Source: Lanius collurio (Eukaryota > Chordata > Aves > Passeriformes > Laniidae). From it: a DNA stretch of 64,000 bases. The stretch lies in the NCBI GenBank assembly GCA_020086605.1, contig JACBWW010000008.1:20014252-20078251 (forward strand), in the 5' to 3' direction. Under the pieces are notes generated by a model. The model ran no database searches. It saw only the letters and a program-made list of their open reading frames with translations, and was not told the DNA's origin. A program made the position numbers and the translations under genes. Shown in pieces: positions 14,201-29,200 of this stretch. Positions within the stretch are counted from its first letter, which is position 1; the number at the start of each line of letters is the position of its first letter.

Positions 14201-17200
14201 AATGCTGCTGGTACCAATACGCTCAAAGCTCACTTCATCGACTGCGGCGGGAGGCAGCTGACAACAGGATTCCTAGATGTTTTGCTCTAGTGTTCAGGAA
14301 ATGGTTTGGATCAGACACCCATTAGGGTTGAAGAGCTATGATAAAAATGTTCCATGTAAGTGTTCTATCATTCTCAATAGAGCTAATTTATTTCTTCTGG
14401 AGTTTTTCCTGTAAATCTTTAGCAATCCTGAAAGCAAAACACTACCACTAGACATATCCACAATCCTATATAGACAAATACCACTAGTAAGTAAAAACTG
14501 AGAAATACTTAATGATGACTGTGAATTGTAAATATAGTAGAAATTTTAGTCTGCATAGATTTTCTTGGCTTGTTTGACATGGAATTTCCTCTAGATGCCT
14601 TGTATTTAAGAAAGAAAATAAGACGCAGGATTTTTTTGTGCTGTACTGCTCATTTCATAACAGATTATTTTCACTGCCTCTACAGCAACTGGCTAAATAG
14701 TTATAGAAGCTATAGAAACATCAATTCCTTCATTTTGGTCCCTTCTGATCTTTTTCAGAAAAATCTAAAATTCAATCTTTGCTAACAAGTGAAATAGTGT
14801 CAAAAATTATTGAAATACATCGATTCATTTAGATCAGTGGCTAAGAAACAAGATATAACATAGAAAGCAAAAAATGTTGCCATTATTTTTCCCATTTGTT
14901 TCCTTATAATTCAAAAGGGGGAAAAGACCAAAAAAGGTCTTGCAGTTTCAATGAAGGAAATATTCTTCATTATTTACTTAAAATCTGGAAAAAAAACTCT
15001 AGGCGCATATCAAAAAGAAGGTAAGTGATCTGGTACTTCCTTTTCTGTCTTAATTCATTCAGACTGAGTTTAATAGTTCTCAAACTGCCAAATTTTCAAA
15101 CTTTAAAAGAAAACCCCTTCTGAATGGGTGAGCTTATTATCTCTTAACATATGAAGGTAAATACTTGAAGTGCCATTTTTTCTTAAGCTATTAACAATTA
15201 TTTCAAATAAATTAGCTTTTTGGGGGACTTTTTTATAAATACTATTTATAAAGATTCTCTTTTGCTTCTTTCACTTTGTATATCCTGCTCTTTATTTTTC
15301 AGCTGTGGAAGCATAAATGTGTAAAACCTTTTTAAAACTAAGTATGATACAAAATTACATCTGTTTTCTTAAACAGCCTTAAAAACTCGAAGTTTCAAAA
15401 AGAATGTCAGGATGACTTTTTGCAAGAGAATGTAATGATAGAACAAGGAGGAATGGCCTTGAACTGAAAGAGGGTCGGGAATGGATGCTCCATTCCCTGA
15501 TGTGCTCTAGCCCAGGCTGCATGGATCTTTGAGCAGCCTTGTCCAGTGGAAGGTGACCCTGCCCATGGCAGGGGGCTGGAACTACATGTTGTTCCTTTCA
15601 ACCTAAAGTAGTCTGTGATTTTCTGATTATTAGGAAATGTAACCATTGACAATCTCTCATCTGCTCAAAGCTGATGCACATGCTCAAACTAATACACAAA
15701 CCTGCATCATCTTTATCTTTTTCGTATTCTTCAAAGGAAGAATATGTTTATAGGAGCTTTGCCTGCTGCCTGCATTTAATGCTAGTATCTTGAAACATCT
15801 TTCCCTTCTAAATAGAAATGATACTTGGAGACAATACAGGTTAAATGAATCTTGTGATTTTTTTTCTTTAATTTTATCTGAATAGAAAAATGAACAATAT
15901 TTAATAATTTTTGGAACATCACTAGATCATCAAAATGCATTCATGAAAATTCTGACTTTAAGAAAGTAAACAGTACCTGTGTATAAAGAGGACAAGTAAT
16001 GTACGTGTTTACAAATATAATGTATTATGAATTAACAGGTAGCACTGACAGATCATGACATACAATAAAGAATCCACATCTGCATAATTAACAGCAGCCA
16101 TTTATGTATTTTTCCCCTTGTTCTAATTTGCCCGGACAAAAACCACTGGTATCTCCATTTCTTTGCAACAACTAAAAGCCTTTTGTTAACGTAACTTGAT
16201 GCTGACTTGAGATGATTCCCACAATTTATACTACGTCTAGCAATACTGTAAATGCTGTTTTTGAGAAATGACCTGCTATTTGCACCAAGGCTACAAGCTC
16301 CTAAACAGAGTGCAGTGTAACTCCCCAGGTTTTGAATTTTAACGTGTGCACAATTAATGTAAGCAGCCTAAGACAGGCAACTCACACAACAGATTACTGC
16401 ATTTCTTTGTAGTTACTTGTGCCATGGAATTTAAAGAGAAGTGTAATGAGTATGGTATTTCATATTCAAATTACAAAACAAAAGAGGATATTAGTGTAAT
16501 AATCTCCCATTACAGTTTGGGGAAGTCCTGTAATTCAATGCCCATCTCAACCACAAGTAATTTTTTCAATCTCTTAATTTCCAAACTCAACATTTTCTGC
16601 AACAACAGTCAATTTCTCCATAGCTGATTTTAGCACACTGACAGCCATTTCACTATCATTTCTTCTTTATTGTATGTACCTTATTTTTGCACGACTTTGT
16701 CCATTTTGTCTATTACATTGACAGTCTATTAACAAAATTTTATTTCATCATAGAAATAAGAATTTAGTAACTCTTGTGAAAGCTCAAACCTTTTCCTAGT
16801 TCAGTATTACCCTTAAACTCACTGCAGTCAGCAAGAAAACAAACAGAATACTAAAGCAGTAGTGCTATCACTAAAAAACAGGATACAGTTCTACTTGTCC
16901 TGCTTGATAGCCCTTTCATACAAACAAGAATGATACTACTTTTGTACAAACAAGATGATACTATTCTTCCAACTTTGTTTCACAACAGAAACTCCTATGA
17001 GAACTCACTGGAAGATACTTTTAGGAGCTCTCATTTTCTACCTGTGTGATCTTCCCATCTAAGGTAAATAATTTTCCACATAACATTACTCAAATGAGCA
17101 TAACCTTGTTGGGAGCATAGAAACAAAATAATGTCTCCCCTACCTTCAAAAGCTGCTTGCCAATCGTTGGACTCATTTTTTCATCTACCATAAGAATTAC

Positions 17201-20200
17201 TATTCCTCTGTCATCCATACCTCGGCGTCCTGCACGACCTGACATTTGAATGTATTCACCTGAGGATATCTACAATAAAATGAGAAAAAGTAATTAACAA
17301 ACATAAAGAAAATAGCAAGAACACTAAGTGCTAGTTACAACTGCACAGTAAGTTGACATGATGTATAAAAATTAGCAAAGAAGAGTCATCTAAGTTATCT
17401 AAGAGTTATCAGATTGACTTCATTAGTTGTAACTACCATGGAATAATTATATAAATCCATAACTATGAATAACATAGTCAGCAGTAAAAGTCAACTTATG
17501 TTCTTACAACTCCCCATCATGGTGCATCATTTTAGTAAGGACAAAAATCATTTTACTAACATCTTTTATAATGGAAGGTTGCTGAGCATGGCGGAGATAA
17601 ATTTTATCTTCAACATTCTGATAATGCATACTCATCATCTTCAACTAATGTGTCATTTCATTTAAATAACTCAAGAGTAACATTAATATACTCATACTTG
17701 CTAAAGGAATATTTTCATGCCTCCTATATGTGAAATTGAAGAGTTTATAAAGAGCTGGGACACGGCAAGAGGCAGCTACAACTGGTTACCTACGTCTCAG
17801 CAAGTTATAAAACAGGTGTTCTGTCATCTGTGGAACTGCAATCTCAACTCCCAGGTTTCACTTAAGAGTCAGAATTCAAAAACTACTTAAGCAAACTGTG
17901 CTAAATAATTTCAGAAGTTCTACATTTCTGCTATCTCAAAAGTAACCCCTTCTTACATATATCTTACAGACATGCAATCAGAATGAAAAGTGAAACTAAA
18001 CAACCCAAACTAAGATCGAAGAAATGTTTACTTCATAATGCATAGGTCAAGTCACTTGTCCTGTTCACCACAATTTTCCCATCTTTCAAGGATGAGCCTT
18101 GGCTCCTATAAAGCTTTGCTGTGGTGACTTGCAAGACCTCATTATTATTTTAAGTAAACCACATACCAAGTTTTAATGTCTAAAATTTTTAAATTATGCA
18201 AAAAAATTTCTGTTGTAACAAAACAATACTCTCCCAAGGTAAATTACCTCTTTTCTCAGGTCTGTCAAAATTAGTGATCATTATGATAGGATATCAAGTC
18301 CATTTATTCTCCACAGTTCTTTTACACAGAATGAAGTATCTGGGTCTCACAGTTCTGGACAAGTTGCGCAGAAGTCTTAGTCTAATCCAGTGTCTGTTGC
18401 TAACCTGTGTTTAATTCCCTTCTGATGTGCATATTAAACTATCTCATGGATAATCTGAGGAACCTTGTCTTCAGAAATTTGTGTATTAACTATAACTGGA
18501 TTAGATATGAAGATTTTTTAAAGAAAAAGTGTTTTCTACTTCATTGAGGTGAACATATCAAGAATAAATTTAATCCTAGTAAGGTTTGAAGAACTCAGTT
18601 ATTCTACAGAAACTGTTCATCACTTACCCATCGGAAATCTTTTCCATCAAATTTACTGGCACTTGTAAAGAGCACAGTTCTGGCTGGCATATTAATTCCC
18701 ATAGCAAAAGTCTCAGTTGCAAATAAGGCCTAAATAAACAGACTGAAGTTAAAAAGCAAAAAAAGACGATCTCAAAAGAGGACGAAAACAGTCAGAGATT
18801 GCTACACAGAACCTCTCTGGATTTAACATATCTGTGCAGTCAATACAGGGACTACAGGCATATTCTGTACTTAAAAACTGGACCAAAACCATATTTCCAT
18901 CTTCTCTTATTTTTCCTGGGAAAGCAGGAAAACTAAATAGATGGGACATGTAAAAGATTCCAAAAAAACCCATAATGGAGTGCAAATTATATTAACTAAT
19001 AATACTAATTAATTTCAATATTCAAAGTTTGCAAGGAGAAAACAGGAGTTAGCTATTCCAAAAAATCGCCAAACTCTAACCTAAGGTTACATTTTTTTGA
19101 GTATTTGTCCTTAGAATAACCAACAATCAGCTTGGCAGTTGTCCACAGTCATTTATAGGAGCAAGATGCAATATAAAATAGTTGAAGAAAATATTTAAGT
19201 TAGACACTGTAAGCTCAAATACTTCTGAATAGAATCTGGAACACTTAAAATTACAGCTGAAATTGTGTAGATCTCCATTGTAATACTAGCATACACCCTG
19301 AAAATGCAAGAAGTACACTTTAGCTCAGGATTACCAGCCATGTATTCACAACAGAGAACAAAATACAGATGGATATAAAATATACCTTTATTAGGCCCTC
19401 TGAGAAAAGAATTTCTATGGTTTCTTTTAAGATAGGAAGCAAACCACCATGATGAATACCAATTCCTCTTTTCAGAAGGGGAAGCACATGTTCAACCTGA
19501 GAAGAAACATACCAAAGACCAGCAAACAAATTTTAGCATTTGTTACTAAAACTTGTATGGAAAGCCTCAACACTGCCCTTAGTGTTCATGTAATTCACTA
19601 ATTCCCAATTTAAAATACAATAGCTACCCCTTCAATCTTGTACTATTCTGTCCGCTTAGAAGCTTGTATTTTTCCACTGTAAAGATATGAAAACATCACT
19701 ATGTTTAGTCATTATACAATAAATTAGATTGCAGATACATCAATGTGACTTTTTGAAAGTGTCAGCAATCAGTAACTAGTAAGTGCATAATGCACTCTGA
19801 CTTGAACTACTTCTGGACTGTTTTAACCCAAGTCTACCTCTTGATAAACTCCTCTGTTTACTTAAAAACATAATTGGAAAAAATAAAACAAGGGGTAGGA
19901 ACTCCACCGCTAATTCTGACATACATCATCTGCTGGAATCACAACTGGAAGGAATCCCTATCCCCTCTTTCATAATGACAAGAAGCAATGCAAGAGATAC
20001 TAAAACATGGGGAGATGAATGAGATTATCCAGTTTTAAAATTACTGTACTGTCTACAAAACACCTACAGCTTCACAGGTTGCAGAAATGGGACATAAGCA
20101 ATTCAACTCTATTCAAGAGAACCCTAATCAATCTCCACTCACCTGAGGAAGCTTTTTGTCTTCATCCGAGAGACAGTCAATTGCATTATTGAAGACTTCT

Positions 20201-23200
20201 TCAACCATCTTTTTTTCTTCATCTAAGAAGACAACTTGTAAGTTTTTACAAAATGTAGAAGGCTAATACCAGATGTAAATAAAGTGATACCACATTCTAA
20301 TATTTACAAAAGTGTACAATAAAAATTGAGTGGAATACTGTGAAGTCTACACAATACCACCCACACTGGGTCAGATGACTAAGACTTCAATAAGCCTAGA
20401 GGAGCCAAATGGTAACCAGAAGCAGATGATCAGGAAAAAGAAAACTAGAACAAACTTTTCAGAATAGTCCAAACTGCAGCTACTTCCAAGCTCGGGATTT
20501 ATCAGTTTTATGTGCTCCCTGCCTATTTCATAAACCTCCCCTGTGCTCCTCTTCCACCTACTAGTCCCCATCCACATGGACACAGAGGCTCTTCCACATT
20601 AACTCTCACAATTTACATTGTTTCCACTAAGTAGGATGAATATAAAGAATATACATTCAAAGGCGAAATTCTGAAGAAAACATGAAAATGCACCTCTGCA
20701 TTTACACTTATCTTTAAATTTTCTGACAGAAACACCTAGATTATTCTGCAACACTGAAACAAAATGTGCAATGATTGGAGCAAGTAAGCAAGCAAGAACC
20801 CTGATCATTTCACAAACATGAAACAGTACATCGATTTACAACAAATTCCTTTTTTTTTATTAAAACTCTTTAGCTTTCCAAGAAGCAATGAGCTGAAACT
20901 TGTTTGCAAAGCTTGGTCTTAGCCCAAGATGAAAAACATCTTCTTTAATTACCTTTTGGTTTTTACTTTGAGGAGAAGGGGGAAGAATGAAAGAAAAGTG
21001 GATTGCACTGTCAAGAAAAAGCAGTCCAGTGGTTTATTATACCACTGTTTGGAGTTTGAGAGTGTACTATTTTTCTAATGAGCATAACATGAAAATTTTG
21101 GGAAATACTTTTGTTATGATCAGTCTTCTCCTATTAGAAATAGAATTTTCTAGTAACTCCTATATTATTATTACAATAAAGGGCATATTGAAGCAAGAAA
21201 CAGAGTTAAAATCAATAAACAGTTCAACATTGCGATGACCAAGTACTCTGTGCACCAACACCTTGCTACTGAATACAGCTTGAGGTACCAGCATAATAAA
21301 AAAGCAGCATGTGTTTTCCTTTTGGTTTTACACAAGATGTTCATCAGGAAAAGTAATATTTCACATCAAACTACATCTGTGAATAGAATTAGACTGGATT
21401 TGTCTGTACCTGTATTGAAATCTAACTTTGTCATCTGAAGTGCATAGGCTTCACAGTCTTTCTTACTGAAGCTGAAAATAATCACAGGTTGAAAATTCCT
21501 TTCCATGATCATCTTCACAATCTTAAAAACATTTGAAGGACCTGCAGGAAGATTACATTAATTTAAATCAAATTTTAAAACAAAAAGTATCTTATGGAGT
21601 AACTGAAACACAAGCACAAGTTGCACAGAACTTCGAAAAACATTCACACCAAAAATTACCTCAGAATGGGTTCAAACTCACCTTTTGTTCCTCCCTTCCT
21701 GCCTTTCTGATCACCTTTTGCTAAGTCTCCTGCATTTCTAAGCACTTGCATTGCTGTATTAAAATTATCTTCTCTGAAATCTCCCTAGATGTAAAACACA
21801 AACTTTGTAAGTAGTTGCTTACACAGCCCACTTAAAAATACCTAGTGCTTTGCACAGCCAGTACCATTACCCCATACACAGACAGGCAGAAGGACAAAAA
21901 CAATTCATAAGCTATCAAAAGAGTTTACTATGTCAGAGTCACAGCTCAGAATTACATTGGTATTTCTAAAGTTATCGCTCCTTGCTCTATCCACCACACT
22001 ACCCAACATGCCAGACCTGCTAAATGACACAGTACCAAAACTGACTTTTAGGAACATCCACATAAAACTCCACTCCCAATGAAGACCTATCTTCAAGTAC
22101 AGCACTATTGTTTACGTCATCAGCTACTGCTGAGTGAGCTAATGATAAATTTTAAACAAGTTGTTAGTTCAAAAACACGCGATGAAACAAAAGTATTTTG
22201 CCCCCTTGACTGAAGAAAAATTAACAGGCCACTGCATTTTCTTTTGAGTGAGAAACAGTACAAGGAACATCAACTACTCTGCAGATTTACAAAAAGCAGT
22301 ACACATTTTAGAAAATGAGCAAGGATGTGGGCACTTAAGATATCTCAGGGAAGTATTATTCAGCTGACTGCATGACATTAAATAATAAAATCAATTTCTT
22401 GCGTAAGACTTCAACAATCTAAAAGCAATTCAGAGATCACCATTACCCACTTGTACTTAATTTTAACAAAAACATCCTCTATACAGCCTATCCAAATTTT
22501 GCAAGAGCTCAAGCTTTTGACTATTAAGTGAGGAAAACAATTTTTCAAACAAACTGAGCAATCCTTACATTTTCATCAACAACCAGATGGAGTCCATCTC
22601 CTCCTGCTGGAAATATATAATGCTGCAGTGGAGTGGGTCGATAGTCAGTGTAAATCACATGGCAAGGCTTTAAAGAAAGAATTCACACAAATATTTTATA
22701 ATTGCATTGTAATATCACTTGCTTGATGTAAAATCCAACACATTACTATTAAAATACAACTTCCTAAAAACCAGAAAGTAAGATAAAAATTAAGATAAAA
22801 AATTTTCTTTCCTGAATATGGATTTTGTACTAATGACACTGCTTTAAAAAATGACAGTTTGCAAATGTTTTAGAACACCAAAGTTGGCTACAAAAATTGT
22901 TTCTCATGAACACAAAAAGTAAAGATAGGCAGTATTTCTTTCTGCATTATTAGACAGACTTGAAATATTAACACCTAAAATCAAATAAAAACCTGTTAAT
23001 TTATATTTTGTGAAAAAAGCCTGAAGTATTTCTGAAACACCTAAAAAAGACTCACAGTACACTTTCATGAGTATTTAAGGTTTCAATGCATCAAGAAGAC
23101 TTGTCTTAAAAAACCCCACAATCTAACATTCTACAAAACAAAGTCAAGGTTTCCTGCCAAGCTTAAACAGGTATCTTTTATCTTATACTCCCTTCATCAC

Positions 23201-26200
23201 AAACAACTTAAGAGTCAATCTCTAGGATATTTTTAAATTTGTACCAACCCCTTGTTGATTACAAATTCCCCAGTTCTAATTCACAAATTCTTTGCTATAA
23301 AACCGTATCTTATTCAAAAACAGAACAGAACTTAAAACCTGAAAGTTACAGGACAGGATAGGTTTCTCAAATTACACTTTTCTCACTTGCTTGCAAGCAT
23401 ATACAGTATTTCCCATGGATTTAAGATTTGTTTTCGATTTCTGCATGGCCTTTTACAGGGCTCCTCAACCAAATTCTCCCAATAACCTCTTGTCTATCAG
23501 CCCTCAGAAAATCATGGTATGTTCACCATGTTTCATTAACTCAGAACGCTTGCTGAAATCAGGCAGGTACCTAAATAACTGTGGAAAATAAACATTAAGA
23601 AACAGCTTTTCAGCCATGCAGAAGCAACAGCCAGTATACCTGCAAACACAGGAATAACAGCAAGAGAACCAGGACTGATCTATATCATCACCTATAACCA
23701 ATAAAATGACGAAAAATATACTCAGAGGTCCAGTTATCAACCAAACAGACAGTATTATGTCACAAGACAACAAGGATAGAGGTACAGCGAATCAGAAAAA
23801 TAACCTGTTTGTGAAGATGGCAGATCCATTCAGCAAACTGGCGGGCATTTGGAATAGTTGCAGAAAGGAACACATAATGTACGTTATCAGGAAGCAAAAT
23901 AATTGTCTCTTCCCAAACCACACCACGTTCTGAAAATGGAAAGGCATATGGGAAATGTATGTGATCAAAGCATGCTTCTCATCCCTGAAGCCAAAGAACA
24001 GCACGCTTAAAACAAAATAAGACAAAAATTAAAACAAATCTCCCCTACACAAGTTTGGCTTATCAAATGCCCTCAAAATTGTTTCTGCTTTGGCAAAGAA
24101 AATGCAAACTGCAACACATAATTACAAAAATTCAGTAGGAAACAAATTCTGAATGATTTATACACAAAGATGACTGATTTTAAGAAAGAAAATAAGACTT
24201 AATACTTCAAAAGAGAGCTAAATTGTTCTTGGGGAAAAGAAAATACACAGCTTTGAAAAGAAAAATGGTACACATAGGATACCTGTATCTCTCATGTAGT
24301 GGATTTCATCAAAAATAACCCATGCGACTTCACGCATAACCTCAGAACCTCTGTAAAGCATACTCCTTAAAATCTAGAAAAGGAAGTAAGAGTTGAGTCC
24401 CTTCACATGAAATAACACAGTCATGTTAAACAGACATCAATAAGAAACTGCCAGAATTTTTGGTTCACATTTACATGGATATATGAAGTCACATTTGCAC
24501 AAAACATAAAAGCATTTAGAGATAGGCTGCGATACCCCTTCCAAGTTCATTCTAATCTAGCAAATCTCATTACATGAGAAAAACTGGTTTCCCAGCAAGG
24601 AACATGAAAGAATGAAACAAGGTATTTCTCCAAGCTTCTACATGACAGGTAATTGTTACAGTTCTACCTGTCAACTTCTGCAAACCCTCTTTTTAATTCA
24701 TCCCTATAGATAACCTCCCTGCAGTTAAGATTAAATCTTTTGTCAGAAATCAAATCATCCTGTCTCTCTAATCCTTCCCTACCAAAGTTTTGCCTGTTCC
24801 TTCAAGGTAAAGACAAAAAGAGGAAAAGCCGCATATTCCTGGAGCTCTAGCACCTACTGGGAGCCACTCAACCATACTTCAATGATTTTGCTCTCCCCAT
24901 TTTGCTTTTCTACAACAAAACACTGACCACAGGATTCAGTAAATCTGACTTTCAGCATTTCATGTTTACAAATACTCAGTATCTTGAGCACTCAGGTAAT
25001 TAAATTCTGACTTTCTCCACATTAGAATCAAAAGTTCCTGATTTACAGATCAAAAGCATGAATTCACAGAGATTTACCTAATTTTTTAAATAACCACAAT
25101 TTAAAATGGGTTATGACTCAAATGGGTCATAACAAACTTTAGAACATTTTATACCCTACCTGGGCAAGTTAAATGCTTTAAAATTAGACGTCCCCAATCA
25201 AAAAAGGGTAGAAGAAAACACAGACCAAGAATTAATGTCTGATCTTACCTCAGTTGTCATTACCAAACAAGAAGCTGTAGGGTTAATGGTGACATCCCCA
25301 GTCATCAAACCAACATCCTGGAATTCTTCATACATCTCACGGTACTTCTGATTACTCAAAGCTTTAATTGGACTTGTAAATATCACACGCTGCTTTTCCC
25401 TCAAAGCCAGGGCAATTGCATACCTGTATTCAAACAACGTCCATATTAACAGCTGTCAGGAAGACAGAGCATATTACTTCACTTAAAAACAAAATAAATT
25501 GTGCAATTCAGAACATGAAGAGAATGATACATAGCATTTGAACCCATGCTCTAACAAATTTAGCATTTCATATTTAGATTATTAAGCTCAGTGCAACCTT
25601 AAATCAACTACATATGCATCTCTGGAGAGTGAAAAACCTTTAAACACAAAGTTAGCTGATTTTTAAGGACACCAGAGTACATGTAATTTAATTAAAAAAC
25701 TGTCATTGTCTCACAACAAAACTATTATTACTTGAAGCCATGCTCTAACATATCTGTATGTACACTTCACTTCTTGCTTCAGGTCAGCAAAGCCACTTCA
25801 CTGCCTGAACCAAAACCTGACACAAAATATACACTACCTTTTAAAAATTTCTTGCCTAATAAACACAAAGCTACCGACTAAAGCAAACCAGTGCTTCTAA
25901 CAAAGAAGAGACCACACAAGAAAGTCCTTACTAGTTCTAGCCAGGGGTTAGAAAACAAAGGTATTTTTTCTAGATTTACAGAAATCTCTATTGAAAAAGT
26001 TTCCCTTTCAATCTGTACAGCAACACCTTAACAGTTTAAAAACAAAAGCTAAGCTTAAACACAAATTAAACCTTTTGCTACCCACTAAACGATGAAAGAT
26101 GTAATTTTTATATTCAAGGGTAGCCAATTTAATTCTAACACCGATGGACTGAATGCCTCATCAAGAAATTGAGACACAACAGCTACTGACAGTAAAAGAA

Positions 26201-29200
26201 AGTGACAGAATCGACATCCCAATGTTCTTTTACTAGAGCCTGTTAGAAAAGTACTTACTCAGCACAAACAGTTTTACCAGCTGACGTATGAGCTGACACT
26301 AACACAGACTGGTTATTATCTACACAAAGAATAGCTTCTCTCTGGAAGGCATCTAGAATAAATGGATATTCCTAGAAAGAGAAAAAGCAAAAACATTACA
26401 GAATTTTAAGACAGACTTACATCTAATTAATCTTCTGAATGATCTAGCGTGTAAATTAGTGGTAGAAATTAAATCCTGCAGATACTCGTAATTTCTGCTG
26501 ATCTTAATCCAGTATTATGCAATGACTTTGTATTTAAAAATTTTTATCTCATACTACACCTAAGATCTTTGCTTATGTCCTGTTGTGATAGCAAATGAAA
26601 ATCTTGCCCTGATGACTGAATTTTCTCTAATTTACTAGCTTAGGAACAGAAACTAGAATGATGCCACTGCCTGATATAACAAAAAGAACAGACATCATAA
26701 CAGCCTATCCACCTCATTCAACCACGTAATTTTCTCTACTGAATTTTAAACACCAAAACATCAATCTTATTTATGACAGACCATCATTTACAGACCTTAC
26801 TGACAAAGTACATAATTTTCCCTTTACTCTCACCTACTATGTAATACATGTACAAAAAAAAAAAAAAAATGGAATCTATGACGTACTTTTGCAGCTTTTC
26901 CAGTTCTTGGCTTCAGACCCGTGAATTCTTCATTTAATGGAAGCGCAACCTACAAAACACATTTAAAATTAAAACAGTTGCAGATTTCTGTGTCCACAGT
27001 AGTGACATTTCTGGCAATATGAAGTATATGAAAACCAATCTGAATTCCTGTTATCCTGTTGCTACAAGCTCTGTGTCCAGGGTTCATCCCTTCCTCTCAA
27101 GAGTCTTTCTATCAAGCTCTTTATTCTCCTGCCCCAACAATGCTCCTTTCTCTCACTTCCCTGATACCCCTACTGTCTCATATGAGATATTACTACTTCA
27201 GCTACCTTGGAATACTAGCTTTTCAGGCCATGACACAATCATGTTTTCTGGCTAGTGATGTTCAAAATAATTACTGAGCTCACATCGATAACATTCCCTT
27301 TTCAAGTACACTGTATTTATACTGGTAACATTCCTGTTCCTTGCCAATATCTAACGTTTAATCACTTTAAATACTTAAGCTCTCTCCAGTTACTAAGTGA
27401 TGGCAAACCTTTATCAGACATCTCAAAATAACAAAAACCGTACAGACACATGGGCTTTAGAATCCTTATCAGCAAATGTTTATACAGTTCCTTCATTACA
27501 GAAGTCTGATGATACAGAGCCCTTGAATGCGACCCTAATTAACTTGAGGTAATTCTGGAAAACAGTGCAGAAGAGAAAAAGACTGTAACAGTACAAGGAA
27601 TTTAAAATTTACATATCTGATTCTCACATTAACTCTTTCTGATAGTCATATATGGATACAGGATGATTTAAGAAAACTCAACATCAATAGTTTATATTTC
27701 TTGTATTTACGTCTATGAACACAACCTGAAAATGGATAGTTTTCATTATTTTGCACATAAAAAAATCTTTACAAGAAAGTAGTTCATTCTTGAACTAGAA
27801 TAGAATACTTCAATGCTCTGATCACACTACGAACACAAACATGTTTTACCAACCAGTAGGTTCTTCTCCTCAACAACAGGGCTCAACATGTTCTTGGTGC
27901 CTTACAAATATGGAAACCTATTACCATTATCATTTGAGTTTTTCACCATCACTCATTTCAAGTATGATTGAAACCCTTTCTGGTAAAATATTTTACTGAT
28001 TTTTCAAGTGCATTTTGTGCATGCTCAGTGTCAGATACAGACTTCAAACTCTTCACAACCTTAAGCATAGTATGAAAGTCTGTATCTGCTAGATACAGAA
28101 AGCTCTGCAGAGGGATCAGGACAGGCTGGATCAATGGGAAAAGACCAATGGTGTGAGTTCAGCAAGGTCAAGCACAAGGTCTTGCCCTTGGGTCACAACT
28201 CTAATGAGCAATGCAGGCAACCCCAGATGGGGGGCAGTTTTTTCTCTGAGGTAATAAGCAAGAGAAGGATATGAAATGACCTTAAACTGTGTATGAGGAG
28301 ATTGCACACTACAAAAGACTTGTCAAGCACTGGACCAGGCTGTCCAGGAAAGTGGTTACCATCCCTGAAGCTATTTAAGAGATGTGAAAATGTAGCACTT
28401 GGGAACAAGGTTTAGAGACGGACTTGGAAGTGATGGGTTAATGGTTAGACTCAACAATCACAAAGACCTTTTCCCAACCTAAAAAATCTGTGATTCTATG
28501 ATGTAATTATTACAAGCAAAATAACGAATACTGTTATACTGGCAGGATACACACAATTAGGTGAAACAAGCCTATTTTTCATGTGCATTTTCACTGCACT
28601 CACCTCATGTGTACAACCTTCAACAGTTTCCACAGACTGCACCTTTACTTGAGGCATGAGATCTGTCAAACTAAAAAGATATGAGTTAGGATTGCCAAAA
28701 TAAGCACTCAAAAATCCTGATTTTTATAAATGTAAATATATTGAATTTCACCTCTACTTCAACTGCAACATTAAAAAAAAAGGATGCACAGTCTTGGACA
28801 GGCAGCAGAGGTTATCACCAGGACTAATACCTGTATGTTAAAATTTTGCTACAATATAAATATACTTTACCTACTGACTCAAAAACTGCACCATACAACA
28901 GCACTTGGGTCACATTTATTCCCATAAAGTTTTATGATTAAATGAGGACTTTTTTCAATATATAATGAAACAAAATTCAAGATGTGTACTCCTGCTACTA
29001 GTCAAGACAGAGTAAGCAGCTTGAAGCATCTCAAGCAGCTGCCTGAAGACAAGGCTCCTTTTTTCTTTAACAGTTCCTTCTCTCATAGCCACAAGAACAG
29101 CCTAAAGTCTCAATGCATCAAACTGTCCATATCTGATGATTTTAACATACTTAGTAAGCTACTTCAGGCAAGCATACGTTCTCTTGATACCACCAACACA

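Larger units (their letters stand above)
4683..17143 (-). other. MTREX: MTREX intron 16, 12.5 kb
   Basis: By far the longest intron of the gene in this window; most others are 0.3-3 kb. It holds three CR1 fragments (about 5480, 12955 and 15430), a GC-rich block at 4950-5150 and a CpG-bearing island at 14095-14335. Apart from these I see only AT-rich sequence and no convincing gene. Confidence 0.85.

Noticed and set aside
14059..14325. 88-codon frame in MTREX intron 16
   Set aside because: No family resemblance and no splice context; reported only as a composition anomaly.
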